From Acidobacteriaceae bacterium (GTDB taxonomy: Bacteria; Acidobacteriota; Terriglobia; Terriglobales; Acidobacteriaceae), in contig PLXE01000040.1 in the NCBI GenBank assembly GCA_003151335.1, positions 17,289 through 81,288 of the forward strand: a stretch of DNA of 64,000 bases. The letters run 5' to 3'. Under the pieces are notes generated by a model. It made no database searches. It saw only the letters and a list, made by a program, of their open reading frames with translations, and was not told the DNA's origin. Below, piece by piece: positions 45,082 to 54,188 of this stretch (the first letter of the stretch is position 1; each line of letters opens with the position of its first letter). A program made the translations under genes and the position numbers.

Positions 45082-46221
45082 ATGAAAAGATTTGCTGTCC
45101 TTCTGCTTGCCACATTCGTCGGTGCGCCTTGGCTGATGGCCCAAACCAGCCCATCGGCTGGCCAGGACGACACTGTCGTCGAGGAAATCATCGCCCGCAT
45201 CAACAACAACATCATCACCCGGGCCGATCTGCGCCGCAGCCAGGAGCAATTGCAGGCCGAGTCCCGTCAGCCGGACCCCTCCGGTGCTGCGTCCGACCCC
45301 AAAGAGCGTCAGCAGGACTTGCTGCGCGACCTCATTGACCAGCAACTGCTGCTGCAAAAGGGCGGGGAGCTGACGATCTCCGCGGACACCGACCTGGTCA
45401 AGCGGCTGGACGAGTTGCGCAAACAGATGCACGCCGAGTCCATGGAAGACCTGGAGAAGGCGGCGCAGGCGCAGGGCGTCTCGTGGGAAGAATTTAAACA
45501 GAACATGAAGAACAGCATCATCACGCAGCATGTGATCAGCCAGGAAGTGGGCGGGCACATCAACGTGTCGCAGCAGGAGATCCAGCAGTTTTACGACCAG
45601 CACAAGAGCGAGCTGGATCGCCCGGAACAGGTCCGCATGAGCGAGATTCTGATTTCGACCCAGAACAAGGCGGCGGTCAAGACCGAGAAAGGGCAGGAGG
45701 CGCTGCCGGAAGCTCCGAGCCCGGAAGTGGTCGCCGCCGCCGAGGCCAAGGCGGACAAGGTTTACGACCTGCTGAAGAAGGGTGGCAAGTTCGAGGACTT
45801 GGCCAAGCAGTACTCTGACGGTCCGACTGCCGCTTTGGGCGGCGATCTGGAATACTTCAAGCGCGGTACGCTTTCCAAAGATCTCGAGGAACGGGTGTTC
45901 GCCTTGAACGCGGGTGGCTACACCGAGCCGGTGCGCACCAATCAGGGATGGGTCATCTTGAAGGTCAGCGAACACCAGAGTGCCGGTATCCCTCCTTTGA
46001 AAGAAGTGGAGAGCCGGGTTCAAGAGCAGATCTACATGACTAAGATGCAGCCCGCGCTGCGCGATTACCTGACTAAGCTGCGCGAGGATGCCTACATCGA
46101 CATCAAGGCCGGCTACGTTGACACCGGCGCCAGCCCCAACGAAACCAAGCCGATCTACACCACTGCCGCGACCCAAGGCTCGTCGAAGGCAAAGAAAAAG
46201 AAAAAATTCGGGCTCTTCTAG
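45082..46221 (+). CDS. SurA/PpiC-type periplasmic peptidyl-prolyl isomerase
   Basis: 379 residues from ATG 45082, giving a clean signal peptide ('MKRFAVLLLATFVGAPWLMAQ'). A SurA-like N-terminal helical domain (about 30-165: 'VEEIIARINNNIITRADL', 'LRDLIDQQLLLQKG') is followed by a parvulin domain (about 185-295: 'VRMSEILIS', 'GGKFEDLAKQYSDGPTAALGGDLEYFKRGTL', 'TNQGWVILKVSEH'). It helps outer-membrane proteins fold. The last residues are a Lys run ('KAKKKKKFGLF'), unusual for a periplasmic protein. Confidence 0.92.
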   Translation: MKRFAVLLLATFVGAPWLMAQTSPSAGQDDTVVEEIIARINNNIITRADLRRSQEQLQAESRQPDPSGAASDPKERQQDLLRDLIDQQLLLQKGGELTISADTDLVKRLDELRKQMHAESMEDLEKAAQAQGVSWEEFKQNMKNSIITQHVISQEVGGHINVSQQEIQQFYDQHKSELDRPEQVRMSEILISTQNKAAVKTEKGQEALPEAPSPEVVAAAEAKADKVYDLLKKGGKFEDLAKQYSDGPTAALGGDLEYFKRGTLSKDLEERVFALNAGGYTEPVRTNQGWVILKVSEHQSAGIPPLKEVESRVQEQIYMTKMQPALRDYLTKLREDAYIDIKAGYVDTGASPNETKPIYTTAATQGSSKAKKKKKFGLF

Positions 46222-46255
46222 AGGTCAGTGGCCGTAGTTCGGATAGTGCGCCTTC

Positions 46256-46298
46256 GTGCCCACCCTGTCGCCAAAATCGGGCGACAAGGGTGGGGCAC
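46256..46298 (+). repeat. Large imperfect hairpin between surA-like and HD nuclease genes
   Basis: GTGCCCACCCTGTCGCC, loop AAAATCG, then GGCGACAAGGGTGGGGCAC: 17 pairs with two single-base bulges. Resembles the GTGCCCCACCCTTGTCG-type intergenic repeat of Acidobacteria. Could double as a transcript-end structure for the surA-like gene. Confidence 0.7.
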
Positions 46299-46434
46299 CC
46301 GCAAGAATCCGTAGCAACCAAATAGGTGAACAGCGGCTCTCGCCCCGCGTTTCTTTGGCGCCATTCCCCGCCAAGTGCGATACCATGAAGCCCTGGCCGC
46401 ATCGTCCTGCCGCGATGTGTCCACGGTTCCCGCT

Positions 46435-47631
46435 ATGAAGGAATTCTACATTTGCGATTGCGCCTGCCTGGAGAACCAGACCATCACCTCGCTGTTCGTG
46501 GTAGCCGCCAAGCAGGTGAAATCGAAAAAGAGTGGCGACCTCTACCTTTCCCTCACCTTGGCCGACCGCAGCGGGCAACTGCAAGCCAACATGTGGGACA
46601 ACGTCGCCGACACCCTGGAGACGTTCGCGCAGGACGACTTCGTCAAGGTGAAGGGCGTGGTCCACAAGTACAACGGCCGCTGGCAGCTCACCATCCACAA
46701 GTTGCGCAAGCTGGAAGATGCGGAGATCGACTACTCCGACTATCTTCCCAAGACCTCAAAAGACATTGATCAGCTATGGCGCACGCTGGGCGAATTCGTC
46801 GAGAGCTTCGAGAATCGCTGGCTGAAATCGCTGCTCAAGGAATTCATGGCTGACGAAGCCATCGTCACCGCGTACAAGAACGCTCCCGCGGCCAAGACAC
46901 TGCACCACGCCTTCGTCGGCGGCCTGCTCGATCACGTGGTCTCGCTGTTTACGGTATGCGACCTGGCCGCCCGCAACTATCCCCAGGTGAACCGCGACCT
47001 GCTGCTGACCGGCGCGTTCCTGCACGACATTGGAAAGCTGCACGAACTCGCGTATCAGCGCTCGATTTCTTACACCACCGAGGGCCAGTTGCTGGGCCAC
47101 ATGATCATCGAACTGGAAATGCTGCAGCAGAAGCTGGCGCATCTGCCCGGCTTTCCCGCTGAGCTGAAGATCCTGATCGAGCACATGATCATCAGCCATC
47201 ACGGGCACTATGAATTTGGTTCGCCCAAACTGCCCATGTTTCCTGAGGCGCTCATGCTGCACTATCTCGACGATCTCGACTCCAAGATGGAAAGCATGCG
47301 CGCACAGTTCGAACGCGAGGCGGAGTTCGACAGCCCGTGGACCAGCTACAACCCATCGCTGGAGCGTCCGCTGCTGAATACCAAAAAGTTTTTGGAGAAA
47401 GGCTTGGCTGTGTCGCGAGAGGCGGAGTCGCGAGAGGTCGCGGCAGTTGCTGGCGACGGAAGTATTGCGCCGCCACCGGCCGTCGTGCGGCATGTCGAAG
47501 CCCAACCGAAGAGCGCCCCCGCCCGACCGGCCGAAGCAGAGCCGGCGGTATCTCCCTTGGAAGCTCTGGAGCGCAAGTTCGCTTCGCACAAGGTAACGCC
47601 GGTGGCCGGCGCCGGAAAATCGTCGTCCTGA
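46435..47631 (+). CDS. YhaM-like 3'-5' exoribonuclease / HD-domain protein
   Basis: 398 residues from ATG 46435, where the conserved 'MKEFYICD' begins; the frame runs upstream into a repeat-bearing leader. An N-terminal OB-fold (about 1-95, 'LYLSLTLADRSGQLQANMWD') binds nucleic acid. The central HD domain (about 155-285) has 'HHAFVGGLLDHVVSL', 'AFLHDIGKLHEL', 'HMIISHHG' and 'LDDLDSKM', the metal ligands of the YhaM/CBF1 family. The C-terminal 70 residues are Ala/Pro/Glu-rich and probably disordered. It precedes a HAD hydrolase gene by 23 bases. Confidence 0.88.
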   Translation: MKEFYICDCACLENQTITSLFVVAAKQVKSKKSGDLYLSLTLADRSGQLQANMWDNVADTLETFAQDDFVKVKGVVHKYNGRWQLTIHKLRKLEDAEIDYSDYLPKTSKDIDQLWRTLGEFVESFENRWLKSLLKEFMADEAIVTAYKNAPAAKTLHHAFVGGLLDHVVSLFTVCDLAARNYPQVNRDLLLTGAFLHDIGKLHELAYQRSISYTTEGQLLGHMIIELEMLQQKLAHLPGFPAELKILIEHMIISHHGHYEFGSPKLPMFPEALMLHYLDDLDSKMESMRAQFEREAEFDSPWTSYNPSLERPLLNTKKFLEKGLAVSREAESREVAAVAGDGSIAPPPAVVRHVEAQPKSAPARPAEAEPAVSPLEALERKFASHKVTPVAGAGKSSS

Positions 47632-47654
47632 CGGCTGTTACACTCAAAATCTCC

Positions 47655-48362
47655 ATGCTCGACTTCGCACGCTTTCAATGGCTGTCGTTCGACTGCTACG
47701 GCACACTGATTGACTGGGAAACCGGCTTGCTCGGCTATCTGCGTCCGTTGCTGGAGAGCAAGGGCCAGGCCCTCAGCGATGCTCAGGTCCTCAACCTGTA
47801 TTCGGAGTTTGAGCCGCGCGCCCAGAGCGGCCCCTACCGCTGCTATCGCGAAGTGCTGGCTCAAGTGGTCCGCGACTTCGCGCGGGAGTTGCGCTTCTCT
47901 GTCAGCGCTGCTGACGCCGACGGACTGGCGGAATCGATCCGCGGCTGGCAGCCCTTTGCCGATACCGTCCCTGCACTGCGCCGTTTGCAGTCCCGCTACA
48001 AGCTGGCGGTGCTTTCAAACATTGACGATGACCTCTTCGCCTACACCGCGCCGAAGCTGGCGGTGGGTTTCGACGCCGTTGTAACCGCGCAACAGGTACA
48101 CAGTTACAAGCCGTCGTTCAACAATTTCGAAGCGCTATTGCGGCGCTTCAAGATTCCGCGCGAGCGCCTGCTGCACCTCGCCGAGAGCTTGTACCACGAT
48201 GTGGTACCTGCGCATGCGCTGGAGATTGCCACCGTGTGGGTCAATCGCAGGCAGGGCAAAGAGGCGGCAGCCACCAAGCTGGTGGAAGCCCATCCTGATC
48301 TGGAAGTGCCGGATGTCGGCAAGCTGGCGGACTTGGCTGTGCCGGACGGCTGGCGCGGCTAG
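47655..48362 (+). CDS. HAD-superfamily hydrolase, haloacid dehalogenase type II-like
   Basis: 235 residues from ATG 47655 (frame open much further upstream through the previous gene). HAD motif I 'FDCYGTLIDWE' with Asp13 as nucleophile, motif II 'VLSNIDDD', motif III Lys in 'SYKPSFNNFEALL' and motif IV 'ESLYHDVVPAHALEIATVWVNR'. The 'FDxYGTL' form and length match (S)-2-haloacid dehalogenase-type proteins. The real substrate is undetermined. Probably co-transcribed with the YhaM-like gene. Confidence 0.87.
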   Translation: MLDFARFQWLSFDCYGTLIDWETGLLGYLRPLLESKGQALSDAQVLNLYSEFEPRAQSGPYRCYREVLAQVVRDFARELRFSVSAADADGLAESIRGWQPFADTVPALRRLQSRYKLAVLSNIDDDLFAYTAPKLAVGFDAVVTAQQVHSYKPSFNNFEALLRRFKIPRERLLHLAESLYHDVVPAHALEIATVWVNRRQGKEAAATKLVEAHPDLEVPDVGKLADLAVPDGWRG

Positions 48363-48696
48363 GCCGCCCTTCCCACCCCCCCTACGTCACCCCGCCTTGT
48401 GACGCGTCACACAGATTCCGCTACCCCAGAAGAAGAAACTTATTGGGCGGCAGCTTGATGCTGCTTTGTGGACATTGCTACGAGGCAAAGTACGCTCCCC
48501 TCGCCCTTATACGCGATTGCATTCCATAGCCTGCTCGTCTCGAACGTGAAGAGGGGATTGCCTAACCAAAGGGTTGCCGATTCCCTCTTCAGTTTCCGAT
48601 CTTCCGGCAGTTACTGTGCTGGCGCGTCCACCGAGTCCCGCTCCTGTCGGGGCGTTGAGCTGACCTTCTGCCGCACTTCATCTTCTGGAGGCTTTC
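48363..48696. other. Leader region of the ammonium transporter gene
   Basis: 334 bases without a gene. A 14-base palindrome near the left end and a good ribosome site (TGGAGG) before amtB are the visible features. No sigma-54 site with correct GG-N10-GC spacing was found. Confidence 0.45.
48398..48411. promoter_or_regulatory. 14-base palindrome TGTGACGCGTCACA upstream of amtB
   Basis: A perfect palindrome about 290 bases before amtB. The half-site TGTGA/TCACA is that of Crp/Fnr-family regulators, but the gap is 4 rather than 6 bases. Candidate operator, unproven. Confidence 0.45.
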
Positions 48697-50001
48697 ATGC
48701 TTCACCTCGACACCGGTAATACCGGTTTCATGATTTTATGCACCAGCCTGGTCATGCTCATGACCCCGGGCCTCGCCTTCTTTTACGGCGGGCTGGTAGG
48801 ACGAAAGAATGTTCTTGCCATCATGATCCAGAGCTTCGTCTCGATGGGCTGGACGACCGTGATCTGGTATCTCTACGGATATTCGCTGTGCTTCAGCGGC
48901 GACTGGCACGGCATCATCGGCAACCTGGATAACTTTTGTCTGCGCGGCATAGGTCTCACAACACCGTCGCCCAACAACACCATCCCCATGATGGTCTTCA
49001 TCGCCTATCAGATGATGTTCGCCATCATCACCCCGGCGCTCATTTCCGGCGCCTTCACCAACCGCGTGAGTTTCAAGGCCTACTGCCTGTTTCTGACGGG
49101 CTGGCTCACCTTCGTTTACTTCCCCTTCGTGCACATGGTTTGGGGCGGCGGAATTCTGCAGCGCTGGGGCGTGCTCGACTTTGCCGGCGGCATCGTGGTG
49201 CACAACATTGCTGGATTGGCTGCGCTGGCGTCGGTCCTCTACGTGGGCAAGCGCCGGATACTGGATCGCGGCCCGCACAGCATTCCCCTGGTTGCCTTGG
49301 GCACGGGGCTGTTGTGGTTCGGCTGGTATGGCTTCAACGCCGGCAGCGAAATGCGAGTCGATTCAGTGACGGCAAGCGCGTTCCTTAACACCGATATCGC
49401 CGCGTCGTTCGCCGCCGTGGCTTGGTTGGCGGTGGCCTGGTTCCGGGAGAGAAAGCCCAAGTTCCTCGGGCTGCTCACCGGCGCGGTCGCGGGACTGGCG
49501 ACCATCACTCCCGCGGCAGGTTATGTTTCGCCCACCACGGCCGTCATCATTGGACTGGTGTCAGGCGTGGTTTGCTACTTCGCGGTCGAAATGAAGAACC
49601 ATCTTCACTGGGACGACGCGCTCGATGTTTGGGGTGTGCACGGAGTCGGTGGCTTCCTCGGTATCATTATGCTGGGACTGTTTGCCAACAAGGCGTTCAA
49701 TCCCGCCGCCGGGACAAACGGTTTGCTGTATGGCAATCCGTCGTTCTTCGTGAAACAACTGGTCGCGGTGATCTTCTCCTCCGTATGGGCATTCTCTTTC
49801 ACCTACGGCATGTTGTGGGTCATTAACTTGTTCACCCCAGTCAAAGTGACCGAGATGAGCGAAGAGCTCGGTCTGGATGAATCGATTCACGGCGAGCACG
49901 CCTACGAGACCCTCGAAGTGGAGGAGTTGTTCCAGGGCGAACCGCACGATCTGATCGAACGGCTCGACGAAAAGGAAGAACTGGTCGGCAGCAGAAAGTA
50001 G
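48697..50001 (+). CDS. amtB: Ammonium transporter AmtB
   Basis: 434 residues with eleven predicted membrane helices. Starts 'LDTGNTGFMILCTSLVMLMTPGLAFFYGGLVGRKNVL', the Amt signature. Pore residues are visible: Phe gate in 'IAYQMMFAIITPALISGAF', the twin-histidine motif in 'HNIAGLAAL' and 'WGVHGVGGFLGI'. It conducts ammonia across the inner membrane. The C-terminal tail (about 30 acidic residues) is longer and more acidic than in E. coli AmtB. No glnK/PII gene is adjacent, which is unusual. Confidence 0.95.
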   Translation: MLHLDTGNTGFMILCTSLVMLMTPGLAFFYGGLVGRKNVLAIMIQSFVSMGWTTVIWYLYGYSLCFSGDWHGIIGNLDNFCLRGIGLTTPSPNNTIPMMVFIAYQMMFAIITPALISGAFTNRVSFKAYCLFLTGWLTFVYFPFVHMVWGGGILQRWGVLDFAGGIVVHNIAGLAALASVLYVGKRRILDRGPHSIPLVALGTGLLWFGWYGFNAGSEMRVDSVTASAFLNTDIAASFAAVAWLAVAWFRERKPKFLGLLTGAVAGLATITPAAGYVSPTTAVIIGLVSGVVCYFAVEMKNHLHWDDALDVWGVHGVGGFLGIIMLGLFANKAFNPAAGTNGLLYGNPSFFVKQLVAVIFSSVWAFSFTYGMLWVINLFTPVKVTEMSEELGLDESIHGEHAYETLEVEELFQGEPHDLIERLDEKEELVGSRK

Positions 50002-50003
50002 CG

Positions 50004-51233
50004 ATGGCCGAGCCGCTCAACGCGTTTGGCCGGTTCTTGGGAAGTATTGCCTTGGCAGGGGTGATGATCATCTCACCCCTGTTTCTGGGTGCGCAGGAGA
50101 CTCCCGCCGCCGCAGGTGTGGCCTCGGCTAATCCGGCCGGCACTCCGGAACCCCACACCTGGTGGCGCGGGATCACCACCGACGGTTTTCTGTCGCTATC
50201 GTACAGCTACAACACCAACCAGCCTGACTCCCGCCAGAACCAATTCCGCGTCTTCGATTTCAACGATAACGAGCCCCAGCTCGACGTGGCCCAGTTAGTG
50301 ATCCAGCGGGCCATTGAAAAGCCCAACCAGTTCGGGTTCCGCTTCAACCTGATTACAGGCTCGGGCGTCCCCGAGGTCACTGCGGCTTACGGTTTGTTTC
50401 GCAACTGCCACACCGGGATTGCGCACCACGTTGATATTCCCGAGTTGTACCTCAGCTACATCGCGCCGCTGGGGAAAGGTCTGCGATTCGATGCCGGGAA
50501 GTTCGCCACGCACATGGGATCGGAGGTCATCGGAGGGTATGACGGTTACAACGACGAATTCAGCCGGGGATTCATCTTCGGCTTCGGCGTGCCGTTTACC
50601 CACACGGGAGTGAAGGCGACTTACGCATTTACCAGCAAGATCTCCGGAATGCTGCTGGTGACCAATGGATGGGATGAGTTTCAAAGGTTCAATCATGGCT
50701 ACTCGGTGGGCGGGCAAATAACGGTGACTCCAACCAGGACCACAGCGCTGTACTTCAATTTTATTCATGGCCCGGCGCGTCCCAACGACGATCACGACCA
50801 GCGCAGCGCATACGAAGTGGTAGGCAGCTGGAAAACGACTGCGAAGCTGAACCTCGGCTTCGATGGGCTTTACGCTCACGAGGAGAACGGAGTATCTCTG
50901 GGCCATGACGCAATCTGGAACGGTATCGCCGGCTACGCCAAGTACAACCTGACCAAACCGTTCTCGCTGGCCTTCCGCGGCGAGGTCTTCAACGACAGTG
51001 GAGGCACCCGTACCGGAATTTCGCAGACTCTCCAGGGATACACCTTGACTCCGGAATACGACATGGCGGCGAAGTTCTCAGACATCAGCCGGCTTCTGAA
51101 GAGACTGGACGGCAAGTTCGTCATCCGCGGGGAATTTCGTCTCGACCAGTCGAACAAAGACGTATTCCAGCGGCGGGACACCCTCGTTGGCCAGCAGTTC
51201 ACGTCGGCCATCAACCTGATCTACCTGTTCTGA
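50004..51233 (+). CDS. Outer-membrane beta-barrel porin (BBP2/OmpL-like)
   Basis: 409 residues starting 2 bases after amtB. Signal peptide ('SIALAGVMIISPLFLGAQ'), then alternating beta strands with aromatic girdles ('GFLSLSYSYNTNQPDSRQNQFRVFDFND', 'FGFRFNLITG', 'PELYLSYIAPLGKGLRFDAGKF') and a terminal Phe ('INLIYLF'), the BAM recognition pattern. The FDFNDNE/PEL(Y/A) blocks fit the putative beta-barrel porin-2 family. Operon position suggests it admits ammonium or another nitrogen source to the periplasm (inference). Confidence 0.85.
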   Translation: MAEPLNAFGRFLGSIALAGVMIISPLFLGAQETPAAAGVASANPAGTPEPHTWWRGITTDGFLSLSYSYNTNQPDSRQNQFRVFDFNDNEPQLDVAQLVIQRAIEKPNQFGFRFNLITGSGVPEVTAAYGLFRNCHTGIAHHVDIPELYLSYIAPLGKGLRFDAGKFATHMGSEVIGGYDGYNDEFSRGFIFGFGVPFTHTGVKATYAFTSKISGMLLVTNGWDEFQRFNHGYSVGGQITVTPTRTTALYFNFIHGPARPNDDHDQRSAYEVVGSWKTTAKLNLGFDGLYAHEENGVSLGHDAIWNGIAGYAKYNLTKPFSLAFRGEVFNDSGGTRTGISQTLQGYTLTPEYDMAAKFSDISRLLKRLDGKFVIRGEFRLDQSNKDVFQRRDTLVGQQFTSAINLIYLF

Positions 51234-51347
51234 TCGGACTTTGTACTCCGGCCTGTCCCGCAAGAATCACCGCTCCGCAGGTGTCGCAGGAGGGGCAGTA
51301 CCAACATAAAGCTTGCCCTACTCGCAGAGGACAATCAAAATACCGGA

Positions 51348-51692
51348 ATGGACATGCCACTGCGTTTTGTGGACAGCGAGTACACCCCACGGCTCTGGGC
51401 CGAGCTGTATCCCGTGCTTCGCAACATCAAGACCGGCGAACTCGCCAAGAAGATGCTGGCCTACAAGAACAAGCCGGTGGCGAGCTGGCGCGCCGACGAT
51501 TGGGGTCTGCTGGATGCGCTGAACCAGATGCTCACCCTGCGGGCTACGTCGCGAGAGCATGCCTTGCGCAACGACTCGCCTCCGGTCCGGGATGCGGCAT
51601 TTTGGGCCAAGCTGGACAAGGACCTGGAGTTCTATTACGAGGCCCAATATCCCGGCGAAGAACTGGAAGAAGAGGACGACGAGGACCTTTGA
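51348..51692 (+). CDS. Small acidic-tailed protein of unknown function
   Basis: 114 residues (a second ATG two codons in is equally plausible). Soluble, helical, Trp-rich ('VASWRADDWGLLDALNQML'), with a strongly acidic C-terminus ('EELEEEDDEDL'). No signal peptide or recognised domain. Just upstream of the rhodanese on the same strand. Confidence 0.6.
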   Translation: MDMPLRFVDSEYTPRLWAELYPVLRNIKTGELAKKMLAYKNKPVASWRADDWGLLDALNQMLTLRATSREHALRNDSPPVRDAAFWAKLDKDLEFYYEAQYPGEELEEEDDEDL

Positions 51693-51746
51693 TTCGGCAG
51701 CTCTTCGCCTGGGAAAACACATTCCAGACTTATTTTTCGCGATATC

Positions 51747-52136
51747 ATGTTCCGCATGGCAGCACCTCATCACTCGCCCCGATTTCTCGACATCGTCAAC
51801 GCCGCCAGGCAGCGTGTCCGCCAAATGACCGTGGACGATGTGAAGCAAATGCTGGACAGCCAGGCAGATTTTCTCCTCATCGATGTCCGCGAAGACAACG
51901 AATGGGCGAAGGACCACCTGCCGGCGGCCGTGCATCTGGGCAAAGGAATCCTCGAACGTGACGTGGAGCAGCGCGTGCCTGACCTGGGTACGCCCATGGT
52001 TTTGTACTGCGGTGGCGGGTTCCGGTCGGCACTGGCGGCTGACGCCCTGCAAAGAATGGGATATACCAATGTCGCCTCCATGGACGGCGGCATTCGCGAG
52101 TGGCGAGAGAAGGGCCTTCCGCTAACAAACGAATAA
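51747..52136 (+). CDS. Rhodanese-like sulfurtransferase
   Basis: 129 residues, single rhodanese domain. 'FLLIDVREDNEWAKDHLPAAVHLGKGILE' (CH2-type motif) and the active-site loop 'VLYCGGGFRSALAADAL' with catalytic Cys about residue 88; closing 'VASMDGGIREWREKGLPL'. Single-domain rhodaneses transfer sulfane sulfur or act as persulfide carriers in the cytoplasm. The active-site loop C-G-G-G-F-R-S is the short sulfur type, not the seven-residue Cdc25 type. Confidence 0.92.
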   Translation: MFRMAAPHHSPRFLDIVNAARQRVRQMTVDDVKQMLDSQADFLLIDVREDNEWAKDHLPAAVHLGKGILERDVEQRVPDLGTPMVLYCGGGFRSALAADALQRMGYTNVASMDGGIREWREKGLPLTNE

Positions 52137-52147
52137 GGGTCACCTGA

Positions 52148-53584
52148 ATGGTTGGCTGGATAGAAGTTCGTATCGTGGGGACGCTCATTTTGGGTTTGTT
52201 GCCGGGTTCGCTTTGGGGAGTTCCGGCCCAGAAGAAACAAAATCCCGACAGGCCAACGCTTCCCTATAGCATGCTGGGGCTTCATCGCGAGGACATCGAC
52301 GCATACGACAGCAAAGCCGAGCCGGTGGCCAGAGTCAGCGAAGCGCTCATAAGTGTGGACCAAACCGGCTGGGGCTTGATTCACAAATACTACCCAACCC
52401 TAGGTACGAGCCACGAGGGACCCGAAAGGAAGGTCCACCCGGAGGATCCAGCCGATCGCCGATTCTTTGCCAGCTATGCCAACGAAGATCCCGCTTTCAG
52501 CCCAATGCCATTGCTGTGCATGATCTGGTCGCTTCCCGAATCTCAACTCTCCGGTCCGCTGAAGAATCTGCACGACGAATTAATGCCGGCCATGGCGCTG
52601 GAGGATTACTCCGTTTGGAAGCCGGACGAGCTGCGCAAAGCTGTCGATAAGTTGACAGACGCCACGGCCACAGCAAAAGGAGTGAAGTATCGGACGCCGA
52701 AGAGGCGATTGTCCTTTAAGCAGGCCCTACAGTTGCACGCCATGACCCTCGCCTTGGTTCGGATGGAGACGAAATGGGCCGACAAAGCCGATTCCCCACC
52801 ACCCGACATGGTCGACTTCAGCAACCGCCTCAGACACCAATTGCCGCTGCTGATTTCTGACGGGGAAACGGCGACGCTGCTGCTGTATTTCCCTGCCGGC
52901 ATTGACGAACCGCTGGCCAAAGGAGAGTTCGAGGAAAGAGCCGACGTCGTCGTAATCAAGAGGAAGGGTACAACCTTCGAGGCGGAGCAGTTCCCGGTGT
53001 ATCTGACCGTGGACCAGAAGGAATGGAACCCGTCATGGATTGAACCGGCGGATTATGTTAGCGACACCAGCCTGGTCGCACGGAAGTACGAACACGACTG
53101 GACCAGGTTAGACGGTCCGTACTTATGGTTTCGGCCCGACCAACTGAACGGTGAAGTTGTGTATCGGGCCACCGTCAAGTTTCAGGCGGCCGAAATTGTG
53201 ATTGAGGCGGAACGAAGTATCGCGCGCCGGCGGGCAGTGAAGCGAGCGGACCGGCCTGCGGATTACGATCCCGCGAAAATGACGGCATTCAATCCTGATG
53301 TGGATGCTGCCGCCGTGCCGCCTGATCCGTTGTCCGTTGAACCTGCCGCCATCGCCGAGCAGTTCAACGGTTTGAAGTGGCCCGTTCCTTATTTCTCGAA
53401 CGCGTTCCGGGCATGGTGTGCTTATGGACGCTGGACGAGCGGCCGCACCGAAGACGGAAGAACCTGGGTGTTCGTTGACGCTGATGCGCCTCGCAAAGGG
53501 GCCCCGGGTTCAAGTGCGCCGCCGCCCGCTGGCATTCCGCAATCGCCGCCCGCCACTCCAAAGAGTGGCGGCGGGCTACTTTGA
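52148..53584 (+). CDS. Exported protein of unknown function
   Basis: 478 residues with a signal peptide ('VRIVGTLILGLLPGSLWGVPA'). The mature region is mixed alpha/beta without recognised motifs; 'LRHQLPLLISDGETATLLLYFPAG' and 'DAAAVPPDPLSVEPAAIAEQFNGLKWPVPYFSNAFRAWCAYG' are the best-structured stretches. The C-terminal 40 residues are Pro/Ser/Gly-rich. The last codons encode an RNA hairpin (CGCCACTC-CAAA-GAGTGGCG, about 53551-53570). Confidence 0.6.
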   Translation: MVGWIEVRIVGTLILGLLPGSLWGVPAQKKQNPDRPTLPYSMLGLHREDIDAYDSKAEPVARVSEALISVDQTGWGLIHKYYPTLGTSHEGPERKVHPEDPADRRFFASYANEDPAFSPMPLLCMIWSLPESQLSGPLKNLHDELMPAMALEDYSVWKPDELRKAVDKLTDATATAKGVKYRTPKRRLSFKQALQLHAMTLALVRMETKWADKADSPPPDMVDFSNRLRHQLPLLISDGETATLLLYFPAGIDEPLAKGEFEERADVVVIKRKGTTFEAEQFPVYLTVDQKEWNPSWIEPADYVSDTSLVARKYEHDWTRLDGPYLWFRPDQLNGEVVYRATVKFQAAEIVIEAERSIARRRAVKRADRPADYDPAKMTAFNPDVDAAAVPPDPLSVEPAAIAEQFNGLKWPVPYFSNAFRAWCAYGRWTSGRTEDGRTWVFVDADAPRKGAPGSSAPPPAGIPQSPPATPKSGGGLL

Positions 53585-53808
53585 ATTTGGGCTGTTCGGA
53601 CCCCAGCGCGTCCAAATTTTTGCCCAAGGCATAAGAGAGTATTGCAGTAACATCTGGAAGTAATCACGACCCCCGCTGACCGCCGTAACAGACAGCCATC
53701 ATTTGTTGGTTACCTTCGTGTGCCTTGCCGTATCGCTGTCACAGACAGCGATGTGCGGTTCGTGGACACTGGGCTTGAATCCTCTAATCAGGTAGTCCGA
53801 AAGGGAGT

Positions 53809-54027
53809 ATGGCAGATCGTGAACTCCAAATAACACGCTCAGTAAGTTGGGTCGCCGTAGCGGGTCGTTGCTCCCGCTGTCATCGGCTCTTCGATGTCCC
53901 CTGCCAATCCTTGGAATATGCTGGCAAGGCGAACCGCAAACTTTTGACAGATTTCCGCAGTCACAGTTGTAACGAGGGTGCCAACAAAGCCGCTGCGCCA
54001 GCTTTTGTGGCGAGGGAATATTTCTGA
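53809..54027 (+). CDS. Small Cys/His zinc-finger-like protein
   Basis: 72 residues. 'CSRCHRLFDVP' (Cys-x2-Cys) and, 30 residues on, 'FRSHSCNEGANKAAAPAFVARE' (His-x-Cys) give four candidate zinc ligands, a pattern I associate with many short acidobacterial proteins of the form C-x2-C...F-x-x-H-x-C-x-E-D. No other domain. The opposite-strand frame here (53699-54061) is Cys/Arg-rich and less plausible. Confidence 0.55.
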   Translation: MADRELQITRSVSWVAVAGRCSRCHRLFDVPCQSLEYAGKANRKLLTDFRSHSCNEGANKAAAPAFVAREYF

Positions 54028-54188
54028 CTCTGTGCTGAAAAACACAGCAACAACGTTCCACCCATTACCGACGGGCGGTCACCGATTTCAAACTGCACCG
54101 CTACTCACTACTCAACCAAGCCATTCGCTGCGAATGTTACGGTGCGTGACCCCTGCGAGCCGGCAACCTTAAATTGCCGCTGGTCGAG

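Noticed and set aside
53699..54061. 120-codon minus-strand frame opposite the small zinc-finger protein
   Set aside because: Cys/Arg-rich without a sensible ligand pattern; the plus-strand frame has a coherent C-x2-C...H-x-C arrangement.
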